Source: an uncultured Bacteroidales bacterium (lineage in GTDB: Bacteria; Bacteroidota; Bacteroidia; Bacteroidales; UBA932). Taken from it: DNA of 64,000 bases. The notes beneath the pieces were generated by a model, which saw only the letters and a program-made list of their open reading frames with translations, had not been told where the DNA came from and did not search any database. The position numbers and the translations under genes are program-made. The DNA is taken from assembly GCA_944326305.1 (NCBI GenBank), contig CALVDL010000008.1, positions 1 to 64,000 of the forward strand, written 5' to 3'. Shown piece by piece: positions 26,479 through 35,006 of this stretch (positions within the stretch are counted from its first letter, which is position 1; each line of letters opens with the position of its first letter).

Positions 26479-27831
26479 TCATATCATATAGAAATTCAGG
26501 ATCTTCACCCGCAGGATGAAATCGTATTTGCTGTGTGCGAGGGTGGCCTGGGCCTTTTCTACCTCTACCTTTGCATTGGCGTAGTCGTAAATGTCCGACC
26601 GGCCTGAATCGAGGCTCGCCTTTTCGTTCTCGAAATTCAGCAGTGCAGCTTCAAGCGCCTTTTGCGCGGAATTCAGTGAACTGTAGGCCGCCATAGCCCC
26701 GAAATATGCCTGCTCAATCTCCTTCCTCAGTGATTTGCGTGCCTCGTTGAGCAGGATTTCCTGCCTTGTGACCGAAAGTCTGGATAGCCGGACATTGTTC
26801 CTGACGGTATTCCTGGAGAATATCGGTATAGAGATGGAAAGGCCGATATATTCATTGCCGTTGCCCTGCAGCTGTGTCCAGAAATTTGTATTCACACTTC
26901 TGTCTGTGAGGTTGCTGTATACGCTGTTCCCGTACCCGGCAGACAGGTAGACTGTAGGCTGCCAGGCGCTTTTGGCCGATTTCAGCGCGAAAATGCTGCT
27001 TTGCAGCGATGCCTCCGCATATCTGATTGAAGGGTGCATGCTTACGGATAGCCCGTATATCTGGGAGAGGGTAGGGATGTCCTCTATGCGTGGAAGCTCC
27101 TGCTCCTCCATCACCGGGGTGATGGCTATACTGTCCGGCAGGTTCATTGCCTGCCTCAGGTCCAGCAGGGCGAGTGAATATGTGTTCTCGTTCTGTACCA
27201 GTGAAGCCCGGTCGGAAGCCACCAGTGACTCGTTCCTCACCACTTCACTGTGCGATACCCTGCCGCTTTCGAACTGGCCTTTCGAGAGTTCGAGCTGGCT
27301 GGAGCTGAGCTCCAGCTGGCTTTGCGCAATACTGACCAGCTCCTTGTCGTACATCACCTGAAGGAATAGGGAGGCGATGTTGAGGGAAATGTTCTTGCGC
27401 GCAAGCTCGAGGTTCCTGGTCGCGGCCTCGAAATCGATTTTCGCCTTGTCTATCTCATGCTTTATCTTGAGACCCTGGTAGACCGGTATATTGGCTGATA
27501 TGCCCAATGAACCGGAAATCTGCGAATTGTCTATATAGGAGGCATCGCGGGACGGGCTCCTTCCGAAATATACGTTGCTCCCGAGCGATGCGGACACGTC
27601 GGGAAGCCTCGACATCCTGGCCGTGTTCAGGGATATTTTCCCGCTCTCCACTTCCAGTTCGCCTGTGGCGATGTCAGTGTTGTGCTCCAGTGCATAGCCG
27701 ATGCAGTCGTCGAGCGTCCATTCTTCGGGCGCTGGCCCTTCCTGCTGCACTCCTGCCTGCCGGCCCCAGGCAGGCGCCGCACAGCAGAGTGCGGATATGC
27801 AGATATATTGTACAATAAGGAATGTCTTCAT
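26479..27831 (-). CDS. TolC-family outer-membrane protein of a MacAB-type system
   Basis: A 450-residue outer-membrane channel with signal peptide (about 1-23, ending AWG) and two OEP repeats, the first with LDDCIGYALEHNTDIATGELEVE and the second with FENEKASLDSGRSDIYDYANA. It is the last gene of the minus-strand operon of ATPase, two permeases, adaptor and channel. An 82-bp gap separates it from the adaptor gene. The exported compound is unknown. Confidence 0.9.
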   Translation of the reverse strand: MKTFLIVQYICISALCCAAPAWGRQAGVQQEGPAPEEWTLDDCIGYALEHNTDIATGELEVESGKISLNTARMSRLPDVSASLGSNVYFGRSPSRDASYIDNSQISGSLGISANIPVYQGLKIKHEIDKAKIDFEAATRNLELARKNISLNIASLFLQVMYDKELVSIAQSQLELSSSQLELSKGQFESGRVSHSEVVRNESLVASDRASLVQNENTYSLALLDLRQAMNLPDSIAITPVMEEQELPRIEDIPTLSQIYGLSVSMHPSIRYAEASLQSSIFALKSAKSAWQPTVYLSAGYGNSVYSNLTDRSVNTNFWTQLQGNGNEYIGLSISIPIFSRNTVRNNVRLSRLSVTRQEILLNEARKSLRKEIEQAYFGAMAAYSSLNSAQKALEAALLNFENEKASLDSGRSDIYDYANAKVEVEKAQATLAHSKYDFILRVKILNFYMI

Positions 27832-27913
27832 TGTCTTATGTCGGATTGAAGGATTGTTTCAGTTGTTGTAATGATGATATCCAATGCCTTTCCGGTTTTC
27901 TGCACCGTCCTGC

Positions 27914-29017
27914 CTATTGTCCTGCCTGGAGATTCCCTTTCACCTGGTCATCTGCCGACATCCCTTCCAGGACTTCGACATACACCCCGTCGGACATGCC
28001 TATCTTTATGTCCTTCCTCTCGAAAAGCTGGCTTTTCTTTTCCATGCCCTTGAATATCTCCACATAGGACGTGTCGCCTGAGAACCTGACGCAGCTTTCC
28101 TCGATGGTCATCACACTGTCACGCTTTTCGGTGATTATCTCCGCATTGGCGCTGTATCCGGCCCTCACCATGACTGAATCCGAAATTTCGATCTCGGCCT
28201 CTATCTCGAACATCACTACATTGTCCACTTCTTCCGACTTCGGCGATATGTAGGTGAGTACGGCATCGAAATCCATCCCCTGGAGGGCGCCGATCTTCAC
28301 TTTCACCGGCATCCCGTCGCTGACCTTCCCGACATCGGACTCATCTATATTGCCCTTGAACAGCATGTTCCCGAGGTCTGCCACGGTGGCGATGGTGGTC
28401 CCGTCGTTGAATGTATTGGCCTGGATCACAGAGTTGCCGACCTCTACCGGAATATCCAGGATCTTTCCGGTGATGGTGGAGCGGACGAGGGTGTTGCTAA
28501 GGTGGTCATATTTTTCGGAAACCCCGTCCGTGATGATCTTGAGGGCGTCCCTGGAGTTGTCCACCTCCTCCTTGGCATTGTCAAGGGTGGTCTGCGAGGT
28601 CTCGAATTCCTCTTTCGACAATATGCCCTTCCCGTACAGCTCCTCGTTCCTCCGGTGCTCCCGCAGGGCCTTCCCGTAGTTGATCTCAGCTGTCTTCAGC
28701 CTCCCTTCCGCACTGTTGAGAGAGCTCATTTCAGGGACGACCTTGATGGTCGCGATCACGTCCCCGACCCTGATGTCATCGCCCGGGTCATAGTGGATCG
28801 CGTCGATGATCCCTGAAATCTGGGGCTTTATCTGTACCTCGTTGCCGGGCTCCACCTTGCCTGTGGCGATGATTGAATTCTCGATGGTCCTCGTCTGCGG
28901 TGAAATCAGTTCGTAGGTCTGTACTTTTGGCCGGCTTTTCACCCACAGGAGACCCATGGTCCCTATGAACAATATCACCAGCAGTGAAATCCAGAATACT
29001 CTGAAGAATTTTTTCAT
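27914..29017 (-). CDS. MacA-like periplasmic adaptor
   Basis: A 367-residue HlyD/MacA-type membrane-fusion protein. An N-terminal membrane anchor (about 7-26) is followed by the biotinyl-lipoyl motif GKVEPGNEVQIKPQISG and IHYDPGDDIRVGDVIATI. A helical hairpin of about 70 residues comes next, then the barrel segment with GMPVKVKIGALQGMDFD. It couples the two permeases to the TolC-type channel. It lies 21 bp after the first permease gene, in the order ATPase, permease, permease, adaptor, channel. Confidence 0.9.
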   Translation of the reverse strand: MKKFFRVFWISLLVILFIGTMGLLWVKSRPKVQTYELISPQTRTIENSIIATGKVEPGNEVQIKPQISGIIDAIHYDPGDDIRVGDVIATIKVVPEMSSLNSAEGRLKTAEINYGKALREHRRNEELYGKGILSKEEFETSQTTLDNAKEEVDNSRDALKIITDGVSEKYDHLSNTLVRSTITGKILDIPVEVGNSVIQANTFNDGTTIATVADLGNMLFKGNIDESDVGKVSDGMPVKVKIGALQGMDFDAVLTYISPKSEEVDNVVMFEIEAEIEISDSVMVRAGYSANAEIITEKRDSVMTIEESCVRFSGDTSYVEIFKGMEKKSQLFERKDIKIGMSDGVYVEVLEGMSADDQVKGNLQAGQ

Positions 29018-29038
29018 ATCATTTGAATTTATTTGTTT

Positions 29039-30307
29039 CTATTCCTCTCGCAGTGCATCTACTGTGTTGATTGTTAGTGCTTTGTATGCAGGCAATATGC
29101 CTGCGGCAAGGCTTCCGGCCAGGATGAGCCCGAATGCGGCAAGGGCTGTCCCGAACGGCAGCTGGAACGTGTACCCGTGCGGCATGTTCCCCAGGTCCTG
29201 CAGGATTACCGGCAGAAGCGTCCTGTCGAGGACCCCCTGCGTGAGCACCGCGGCCGTCATTCCGATTATCCCTGCCGTCAGGGACAATACCGAGCTTTCC
29301 GCGATTATCTGTCCTATAATCTCTTTCGGACTGGCCCCAAGGGCCCGCCTTATCCCGATTTCCTGTCTGCGCTCCCTTACAATTATGAGCATTATGTTGC
29401 TTATACCGATGATTCCCGCGATGAGGGTTCCGCCCCCGACGAACCATGTCAGGAAGATTATACCTGAGAACAGCCCCTTTATCTTGTTCAGCAGTTCCCT
29501 GGCGTTGAATGTCTCGATGGCCTTGTCGTCATCTGGCGATACCAGATGGTTCCTCGAGAGGATCATCCTGCATTTGTCCTCTATGGAGTCCAGGTCCGCA
29601 TTGTCCTTTCCTGTTATGGCTATCATGTTGACATACAGGCTTCCGCTGCTGAACAGGTAATTGTCGGTGGTATATGGGATCAGTACCGTCCGGTCCGGGT
29701 CCGACATGACGAACATCTGGTTGGTCTTTATGTAGGTGCCCACTACGGTGAAATATGTGTTCCCCAGCTTGACGTTCTCGCCGGTTATCGGACTTCCTCC
29801 CCCGATCCTGTCGGCCATCGACTTGGGGACGAGGCAGACTTTACGCCTTTCCCGGATGTCTATGCTGTTGAATATGCGCCCTTCGTATGCGCTGATACCG
29901 TCAATCTCCTGCATTCCGAGGTCGTATGCTGCTGTATATGAATCGTATGCCGTGCTGCCGTGTATCAGCTTGAAGTTCCTTGTCGGCCCGAGTGCCCCGG
30001 CAATTTTCACCTCCGGGAGGTCCGCCATTTCTTCCACGTCTCCATAACGGATGTTCCACCATCGCCCTGATTTCATGCCCTTGTACGGGACGGAAGTCTG
30101 GCTGGAGTACAGGAAAAGGGAATTGGAGGCGTTGTCCGCCATTTCCCCGACGGTGATGTCGGAAAGCCCTATCCCCACTCCCAGCAGCAGTACGAGCATG
30201 AATGTGCCCCACACAACTCCCAAGGCGGTGAAAATGCTCCTCCGCCTGTTCCTTCCTATGCTCTGGAATATCTCGTTCCAGTACTCTATGTCGAATATTC
30301 GTATCAT
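29039..30307 (-). CDS. MacB-type ABC transporter permease 1
   Basis: A 422-residue permease with one N-terminal membrane segment (about 23-47), a periplasmic MacB core domain and three C-terminal segments of the FtsX/MacB fold. A characteristic cytoplasmic loop is RERRQEIGIRRALGASPKEI. It differs from its neighbour at 30476-31747 but shares the same fold, so the two probably form a heterodimer. The start codon lies 1 bp after the dispersed motif on the minus strand. Confidence 0.9.
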   Translation of the reverse strand: MIRIFDIEYWNEIFQSIGRNRRRSIFTALGVVWGTFMLVLLLGVGIGLSDITVGEMADNASNSLFLYSSQTSVPYKGMKSGRWWNIRYGDVEEMADLPEVKIAGALGPTRNFKLIHGSTAYDSYTAAYDLGMQEIDGISAYEGRIFNSIDIRERRKVCLVPKSMADRIGGGSPITGENVKLGNTYFTVVGTYIKTNQMFVMSDPDRTVLIPYTTDNYLFSSGSLYVNMIAITGKDNADLDSIEDKCRMILSRNHLVSPDDDKAIETFNARELLNKIKGLFSGIIFLTWFVGGGTLIAGIIGISNIMLIIVRERRQEIGIRRALGASPKEIIGQIIAESSVLSLTAGIIGMTAAVLTQGVLDRTLLPVILQDLGNMPHGYTFQLPFGTALAAFGLILAGSLAAGILPAYKALTINTVDALREE

Positions 30308-30308
30308 A

Positions 30309-30327
30309 CCGTCAGTCCGACGAATTT
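30309..30327 (-). repeat. short dispersed motif, copy 3
   Basis: On the minus strand this reads AAATTCGTCGGACTGACGG and ends 1 bp before the start codon of permease 1 at 30307. Other copies: 184, 13050, 35931 and 58693. Confidence 0.6.
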
Positions 30328-30350
30328 ATTCTTGCTTTATTGTCTTCTAT

Positions 30351-30397
30351 ACAGATTTCTCGACTTCGTCTTTCAGCCTCCGCTCTAAATGACAAGA
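30351..30397. repeat. degenerate TCATCCCGAGC-type dispersed repeat
   Basis: The stretch AGATTTCTCGACTTCG ... CCTCCGCTCTAAATGACAAG resembles the well-known dispersed bacterial repeat whose translation is often misread as CHPERSEA in databases. A second copy lies at 36050-36082. It occupies the 168-bp gap between the two permease genes, which is otherwise empty. Confidence 0.45.
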
Positions 30398-30475
30398 AAC
30401 GTATTTTTTACTTGCCCCCGCCGGGAGCCCTGTCGCAGTCCTCATGCCTGTTCCTTAAAAGGATGATTCTCTTCG

Positions 30476-31747
30476 TTACAGGCTGTCCCGCAGCGCGTCT
30501 ATCGTCTTTACCCGGGCTGCCCTCCTTGCAGGGATATAGCCGGCCACTACTCCGGCCACCATCAGTACTACGGTTGCACTTGCAACTATCGAAATATCCA
30601 GTGTCGGGTCTTTGAAGAATGATATGCTGCTGAACATGTCAGACGGGTCCGCTTCTGCCGCAGAGGATATCAGGTACTGGTTCACGGCTTCCATCACGCC
30701 TACCCCAGCGCACATCCCTATGTACCCGAACAGGGCCGTGATCACCACCGCCTCGGCGAGGATCATCCCGATGACGGAGTTCGGTGAGGCCCCGAGCGCT
30801 TTCCTGATGCCTATCTCGAAGGTCCTTTCCCGTACTGTCACGAGCATGATGTTCGCCACTCCGACAATGCCGGCCATCAGTGTCCCGATGCCTATCATCC
30901 AGATGAATATGGTGAGTGCCCTGAATACGGTCATGATGGACTTGTAGCCCTCCATGTTGTTCCATATGTAGAACACCGACATGTCATCCGGGGAGAACCC
31001 GTATTTCTTGCTCATCCTCGTGCGCAGGGCCTGTTCGAAGACGGGGATGTCCGCCTCGGTCACATCGTCCTGGAACACGAATGTTGCGCGGGAGAGCTTC
31101 TCGTCCCCCTTGGAGTATATCAGCTGCCCTGTAGAGAGCGGTATGAGTATGTTCGGCCATGTCGAGAACTGGTCTGTCTTGAGCACTCCTACAATCTTCA
31201 GCGGTATGTCGCCCGCCATCAGTGTCTTCCCGACCGGATTTTCTCCTTTGAAGAGTATCTTGACTATGTTTTCGTCCACTACCGCCGTCTTGCGGCGCAG
31301 CTTCATGTCTATGCTGTTGATGTACCTGCCGTGCAGTATCTCCTCGCCGAGCATGGGGCCGAGCTCGGGGGTGACCCCGCGTATGCCAGATGTGATGGTC
31401 ATCCCCTCATATCTGGCGGTGACGCTGTTGTACCAGTCGAGTGCACTGATGTCCTTGACATAGCCGCTGAATTCGGAGAGTATTATATCCAGGTCCCCGT
31501 TCCTCATGTACACCTGGCGGTAGCGGTTGAAACCTCCGTACCCTACGGTCGTGTATCCGCCGTAGATGGAGCCGCTGTTTATCATCTGCGAACCGAAATT
31601 GGCCATGAGGCCGTTCTTCAGCCCGTTTCCGGACCCGAGCAGCACGACCAGCATAAAGATGCCCCATGCTACCGAAAAACCGGTCAGCACGGTGCGAAGC
31701 CTGTTCTGTTTGAGGGATTCGAATATTTCGCTCAGGAGTTCTCTCAT
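30476..31747 (-). CDS. MacB-type ABC transporter permease 2
   Basis: A 423-residue permease with the same layout as its neighbour: one N-terminal membrane segment (about 22-40), a periplasmic core and three C-terminal segments. The loop RERTFEIGIRKALGASPNSV is diagnostic of the FtsX/MacB fold. It starts MRELLSEIFESLKQNRLRT, a typical amphipathic entry. The ATPase gene lies 85 bp upstream. Gaps of 85 and 168 bp around it are larger than elsewhere in the operon. Confidence 0.9.
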   Translation of the reverse strand: MRELLSEIFESLKQNRLRTVLTGFSVAWGIFMLVVLLGSGNGLKNGLMANFGSQMINSGSIYGGYTTVGYGGFNRYRQVYMRNGDLDIILSEFSGYVKDISALDWYNSVTARYEGMTITSGIRGVTPELGPMLGEEILHGRYINSIDMKLRRKTAVVDENIVKILFKGENPVGKTLMAGDIPLKIVGVLKTDQFSTWPNILIPLSTGQLIYSKGDEKLSRATFVFQDDVTEADIPVFEQALRTRMSKKYGFSPDDMSVFYIWNNMEGYKSIMTVFRALTIFIWMIGIGTLMAGIVGVANIMLVTVRERTFEIGIRKALGASPNSVIGMILAEAVVITALFGYIGMCAGVGVMEAVNQYLISSAAEADPSDMFSSISFFKDPTLDISIVASATVVLMVAGVVAGYIPARRAARVKTIDALRDSL

Positions 31748-31832
31748 CTCGGAGACATTGTCTATATGTAAGTTCTTTTCTTTTATGGGGTGTGTCCTTC
31801 CGGTGCGTGGGATGCGGCCCCCTTTTTCCGTG

Positions 31833-32537
31833 TCATTTCAGCATGGAATGTACGGCTGCCGGGTCGTTTATCTCTTCGCCTTCTATTGTTCCGTCTTTGA
31901 TATGCACAGTCCTGTCCGTCTGGTCTGCTACACCTTTCTCATGCGTGACGCAGATGATTGTCATTCCCATCTCCTTGTTGACCTTTCTCAGCAGGTCCAT
32001 GACTTCCTGGGAAGTCTTGCTGTCAAGGGCGCCTGTTGGTTCGTCGGCAAGTATGAGTTTCGGGTTGGTGATCAGTGCCCTCGCTATCGCTACCCTCTGT
32101 TTCTGCCCTCCTGACATCTCATTGGGCTTGTGGCCGGCCCAGTCTTTCAGGCCGAGGCTGTCCAGGAAGTCGAGGGCCATCTCGTTTCTCTTGCGTCTCC
32201 GGTATCCTTTATAATACAACGGGAGGGCGACGTTCTCCAATGCCGTCTTGTAGCTTATCAGGTTGAAAGACTGGAAGATGAATCCTATCATCCCGTTCCT
32301 GAGCGCTGCAGCCTGCGTCTCGTCCTGGCTCTTTATCAGCCGTCCTGCGAGATGATAGCTTCCTTCATCGTATGTATCCAGGATGCCGAGGATATTGAGC
32401 AGGGTGGATTTGCCGGATCCGGACGCCCCCATTATGGACAGGAATTCACCGTCTTTCACAGAAAGGTTTATACCTTTGAGGACATGAAGCGGCGATCCGT
32501 TGTTGTACGTCTTGTGAAGATTCTCGATCTCTACCAT
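31833..32537 (-). CDS. MacB/LolD-type ABC transporter ATPase
   Basis: A 234-residue stand-alone nucleotide-binding subunit. Walker A is GASGSGKST (37-45), the signature is MSGGQKQRVAIARAL and Walker B is LILADEPTGALD, followed by the H-loop ICVTHEKG. The first gene of the five-gene export operon, it has its own promoter at 32582-32611. Confidence 0.95.
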   Translation of the reverse strand: MVEIENLHKTYNNGSPLHVLKGINLSVKDGEFLSIMGASGSGKSTLLNILGILDTYDEGSYHLAGRLIKSQDETQAAALRNGMIGFIFQSFNLISYKTALENVALPLYYKGYRRRKRNEMALDFLDSLGLKDWAGHKPNEMSGGQKQRVAIARALITNPKLILADEPTGALDSKTSQEVMDLLRKVNKEMGMTIICVTHEKGVADQTDRTVHIKDGTIEGEEINDPAAVHSMLK

Positions 32538-32581
32538 AGTTCCGGTAGTGTATTAGATAATTAGTATTCTAATTTTCAAGG

Positions 32582-32611
32582 CAAAGTTATATCTTTTTCC
32601 AGAAAAACAAA
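32582..32611 (-). promoter_or_regulatory. promoter of the MacAB-type operon
   Basis: On the minus strand, -33 TTTG (32611-32608) and -7 TAACTTTG (32589-32582) are separated by 18 bp, close to the Bacteroidetes consensus. The ATPase start codon lies 44 bp downstream. Confidence 0.7.
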
Positions 32612-32696
32612 TAAAGATAACAAAAAATAAAATCATTATCCGCAAAACTGCCCCTGATGTGCTTTTCGCTGCAAGCGGGACTCTTCAGAGTAGCGT

Positions 32697-32788
32697 TGGA
32701 GCTTCAGCGAGATTTTCGGAGAAAACCGGAGCGGATGAAGTGCCGGCGAAGGAAAAGCCTGAACCGTATGTCCCTGACAGATACTGTC
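32697..32788 (+). repeat. relative of the hairpin repeat at 47-143
   Basis: 32697-32770 aligns with 47-119: both share GGAGC..CAGCGA, a hairpin (GATTTTC/GAAAACC here), GTGCCGGCG and CCGTATG. In the stem one C-G pair has changed to T-A on both sides. A short hairpin GACAG/CTGTC (32776-32788) follows, as CTGTC/GACAG does at 131-143. No gene is seen in the 854-bp gap 32538-33391 apart from the features listed separately. Confidence 0.5.
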
Positions 32789-32802
32789 TGCTTCTTGTAC
32801 CC

Positions 32803-32956
32803 CTGAAGCATGCGAAGTTTCTGTAATGCATTAATTTATTGGAAGATATAAAATTTTGCCATGCTTCAGACCCACCGCTGAAGGGGGGCTGGAGCAGGGT
32901 CTTTATTTGTAATATCATATCAGTCAGTTAATTATGAAATATTGCCATGCTTCAGA
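32803..32956. repeat. TTGCCATGCTTCAGA direct repeats with an inverted partner
   Basis: The 15-mer TTGCCATGCTTCAGA occurs at 32856-32870 and 32942-32956. CTGAAGCATG at 32803-32812 is the inverted form of its core. No gene is visible here; small open frames on the minus strand have no recognisable product. It may be a remnant of a repeat element. Confidence 0.45.
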
Positions 32957-33079
32957 GTTCCGGAGCGCCTTTTACGGATTCTTCAATCAGCCCCGCCCGG
33001 CATAGCCTTATGGATATTCTTGCGGATAATCATCAGAAAGCTGTTTGAAACTTTATCAGAAAATTTAATCGAAATAAAA

Positions 33080-33110
33080 TTTGCAGAATAAAAAATGTTT
33101 CCTACCTTTG
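33080..33110 (+). promoter_or_regulatory. promoter of tRNA-Val
   Basis: TTTG (33080-33083) and TACCTTTG (33103-33110) are 19 bp apart, a near-perfect Bacteroidetes -33/-7 pair. It would produce a leader of about 280 nt containing both 120-bp repeats before the tRNA. Confidence 0.75.
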
Positions 33111-33145
33111 CAATCCCGAAAACAGAACGGGAAGTTCTTTCAAAC

Positions 33146-33364
33146 AATTTTGAAGTTTATTTTTGCGCCAGTACAAGGCGGGCAAGCGAAGAAGGAGGGA
33201 GTTTACTCCGGTAAATGACTGACCGACGATACGCCGCCTGACGCACTTCCGGAAATAAACGATGAATTTTTGAAGTTTATTTTTGTGCCAGTACAAGGCG
33301 GGCAAGCGAAGAAGGAGGGAGTTTACTCCGGTAAATGACCGACTGATGATGCGCAGCCCAACGC
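33146..33364 (+). repeat. 120-bp tandem repeat upstream of tRNA-Val
   Basis: Bases 33148-33219 and 33268-33339 are identical over 72 bp except one mismatch, at a 120-bp offset. The remaining part of each unit (from 33220 and 33340) is diverged but still related. Each unit contains GGAG-TTTA-CTCC, a small hairpin, and a TATTTTTG. Both lie between the predicted promoter and the tRNA, so they are probably transcribed and removed during tRNA maturation. Confidence 0.75.
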
Positions 33365-33391
33365 CGTAATGGCCAAAAAGAAACGAAAAAA

Positions 33392-33469
33392 GGGAGCATA
33401 GCTCAGTTGGTTCAGAGCGTCTGCCTTACAAGCAGAGGGTCGGGGGTTCGACTCCCTCTGCTCCCACCA
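33392..33469 (+). tRNA. tRNA-Val (anticodon TAC)
   Basis: A full cloverleaf can be drawn: acceptor GGGAGCA/TGCTCCC, D-arm with AGTTGG, anticodon arm TCTGC-CTTACAA-GCAGA with anticodon TAC (reads GTA and related Val codons), and T-arm with GGTTCGA. The 3' CCA is encoded. A terminator lies 17 bp downstream. Confidence 0.95.
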
Positions 33470-33486
33470 CCCGAAAGAGCTGATTC

Positions 33487-33519
33487 AAAAGCAGTTACAG
33501 AAATGTGACTGCTTTTTTT
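33487..33519 (+). terminator. intrinsic terminator after tRNA-Val
   Basis: AAAAGCAGTTACA (33487-33499) pairs with TGTGACTGCTTTT (33504-33516), with one G-T pair and a GAAA tetraloop, followed by further T residues. Confidence 0.8.
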
Positions 33520-33669
33520 ATTGTCCTTCAGAGACTGCCTCTTTTAAGGCTTCTGACAGTATATACACCTGCAATCAACTGATAATCTTGAATATTTCCG
33601 GCCGATACATCTGATATTGCAGAGTCTCACAGTTTATCGTATGGGGCACTGCATATATCCGCAAGCACA

Positions 33670-33714
33670 ACACATGCTCCATCCCTATTCTGTTTCATGG
33701 AGTGGAGCATGTGT
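33670..33714 (-). terminator. hairpin after fucO
   Basis: ACACATGCTCCA (33670-33681) pairs perfectly with TGGAGCATGTGT (33703-33714), loop of 21 nt with some inner pairing. It lies 20 bp beyond the fucO stop. No T run follows on the minus strand, so termination is likely but not certain. The rest of 33520-33734 holds nothing recognisable. Confidence 0.55.
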
Positions 33715-33734
33715 GGATACTCCGTAGCGCAGGG

Positions 33735-34895
33735 TCAGAAGGCTTTGCGGTAAAGTGCCTCGATGTCTTCTACTGAGGTAGGGCGAGGGTTGCCGCCTGT
33801 GCAGACGTCGTTGAAAGCGTCAATGGCCAGGATGTGGAGGTCTTCTTCCCTGACACCGATCTCGTGGAGCTTCTGAGGGATGCCGATGCTAAGGGAGAGG
33901 CGTCGTACGGCGTCGACTGCGGCCTTTACACCTTCCTCCTCCGTCATGCCGTCGGTATTGACACCCATGGCTCTGGCTATGTTGATGTATTTCGGGGCGG
34001 CGGGCGACTGGGCGTTGTATTCCATCACGTACGGCAGCAGCAGTGCGTTGGCTACTCCGTGCGGAGTGTCGTAGTGCGCTCCGAGAGGATGGGCCATCGA
34101 ATGGACTATGCCGAGCCCGACATTGCTGAATCCCATTCCGGCGATGTACTGCGCCTGGGACATCGCTTCTCGCGCAGCAGGGTCGTTGCCGTCATCTACG
34201 GCGGCTTTCAGGTTCCCTGCAATCATTTCTATGGCCTTCAGCTCCATCATGTCAGACATCACCCAGGCCCCCGGGGTGATATAGCTTTCGATTGCGTGGG
34301 TCAGGGCGTCCATCCCTGTTGCCGCGGTGAGGCCCTTCGGCATTGAATACATCAGCTCCGGGTCCACGATTGCCACGCACGGGATGTCATTCGGGTCGAC
34401 GCAGACCATTTTCTTTTTCGCTTCCTCGTCAATGATAACATAGTTGATCGTGACTTCCGCACCTGTTCCCGCCGTCGTCGGCAGGGCGAATGTCGGGACA
34501 GCCTTTTGGCGGGTGGCCGCGGTGCCTTCGAGAGAGCGTACGTCGGCGAATTCAGGGTTGTTCACTACGATGCCGATACCTTTTGCCGTATCGATTGCCG
34601 ATCCCCCTCCGAGGGCCACAATGAAATCGGCTCCGGATGCCTTGTAGGCCTCCACACCGTGCTGGACGTTGGCTATTGTAGGATTGGCTTTCACATCCGT
34701 GTATATTTCATACGGGATATTGTTCCTGTCGAATACCTCGATCACCTTGTCTGCAACATGGAAGCGCACCAGATCCTTGTCTGTCACGAAAAAAGCTTTC
34801 CTGAACCCCCTGCGTCCGGCCTCAGTAGCAATGCTTTCACGGCATCCGGCCCCAAAGTAGGAGGTCTCGTTCAAAATCATTCTGTACATAGTCAT
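33735..34895 (-). CDS. fucO: lactaldehyde reductase, iron-containing alcohol dehydrogenase
   Basis: A 386-residue group III alcohol dehydrogenase closely similar to FucO along its length, which reduces L-lactaldehyde to 1,2-propanediol in fucose and rhamnose breakdown. The NAD-binding GGGSAIDTAKG lies at 96-106. The metal ligands correspond to Asp196, His200, His265 and His279, in GMDALTHAIESY and VHSMAHPLGAHYDTPHG. It stands alone; no fucose or rhamnose genes are nearby, so it may serve another aldehyde or act from a distance. Confidence 0.9.
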   Translation of the reverse strand: MTMYRMILNETSYFGAGCRESIATEAGRRGFRKAFFVTDKDLVRFHVADKVIEVFDRNNIPYEIYTDVKANPTIANVQHGVEAYKASGADFIVALGGGSAIDTAKGIGIVVNNPEFADVRSLEGTAATRQKAVPTFALPTTAGTGAEVTINYVIIDEEAKKKMVCVDPNDIPCVAIVDPELMYSMPKGLTAATGMDALTHAIESYITPGAWVMSDMMELKAIEMIAGNLKAAVDDGNDPAAREAMSQAQYIAGMGFSNVGLGIVHSMAHPLGAHYDTPHGVANALLLPYVMEYNAQSPAAPKYINIARAMGVNTDGMTEEEGVKAAVDAVRRLSLSIGIPQKLHEIGVREEDLHILAIDAFNDVCTGGNPRPTSVEDIEALYRKAF

Positions 34896-35006
34896 TAGTG
34901 TTATTAGAAGATGTTTTTATATTTATCCAGCCAATTTATGGAAAATATTCGTAAATTCGAAGTCGATGGGACATAGTTTATGTTTTAACCTTTAAATCAA
35001 TGTATT

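Noticed and set aside
32685..32918. A 77-residue minus-strand frame in the repeat-rich gap.
   Set aside because: It overlaps the hairpin repeat relative and the TTGCCATGCTTCAGA repeats; it has no domain and its composition is that of non-coding DNA.
33102..33305. A minus-strand open frame with repeated PALYW.KNKLQ segments.
   Set aside because: It is simply the reverse reading of the 120-bp tandem repeat and covers the tRNA-Val promoter; no start context or product fits.
33146..33364. A CRISPR array, because of regularly spaced repeats.
   Set aside because: There are only two copies of about 72 bp at a 120-bp offset, far longer than CRISPR repeats, and no cas genes are nearby.
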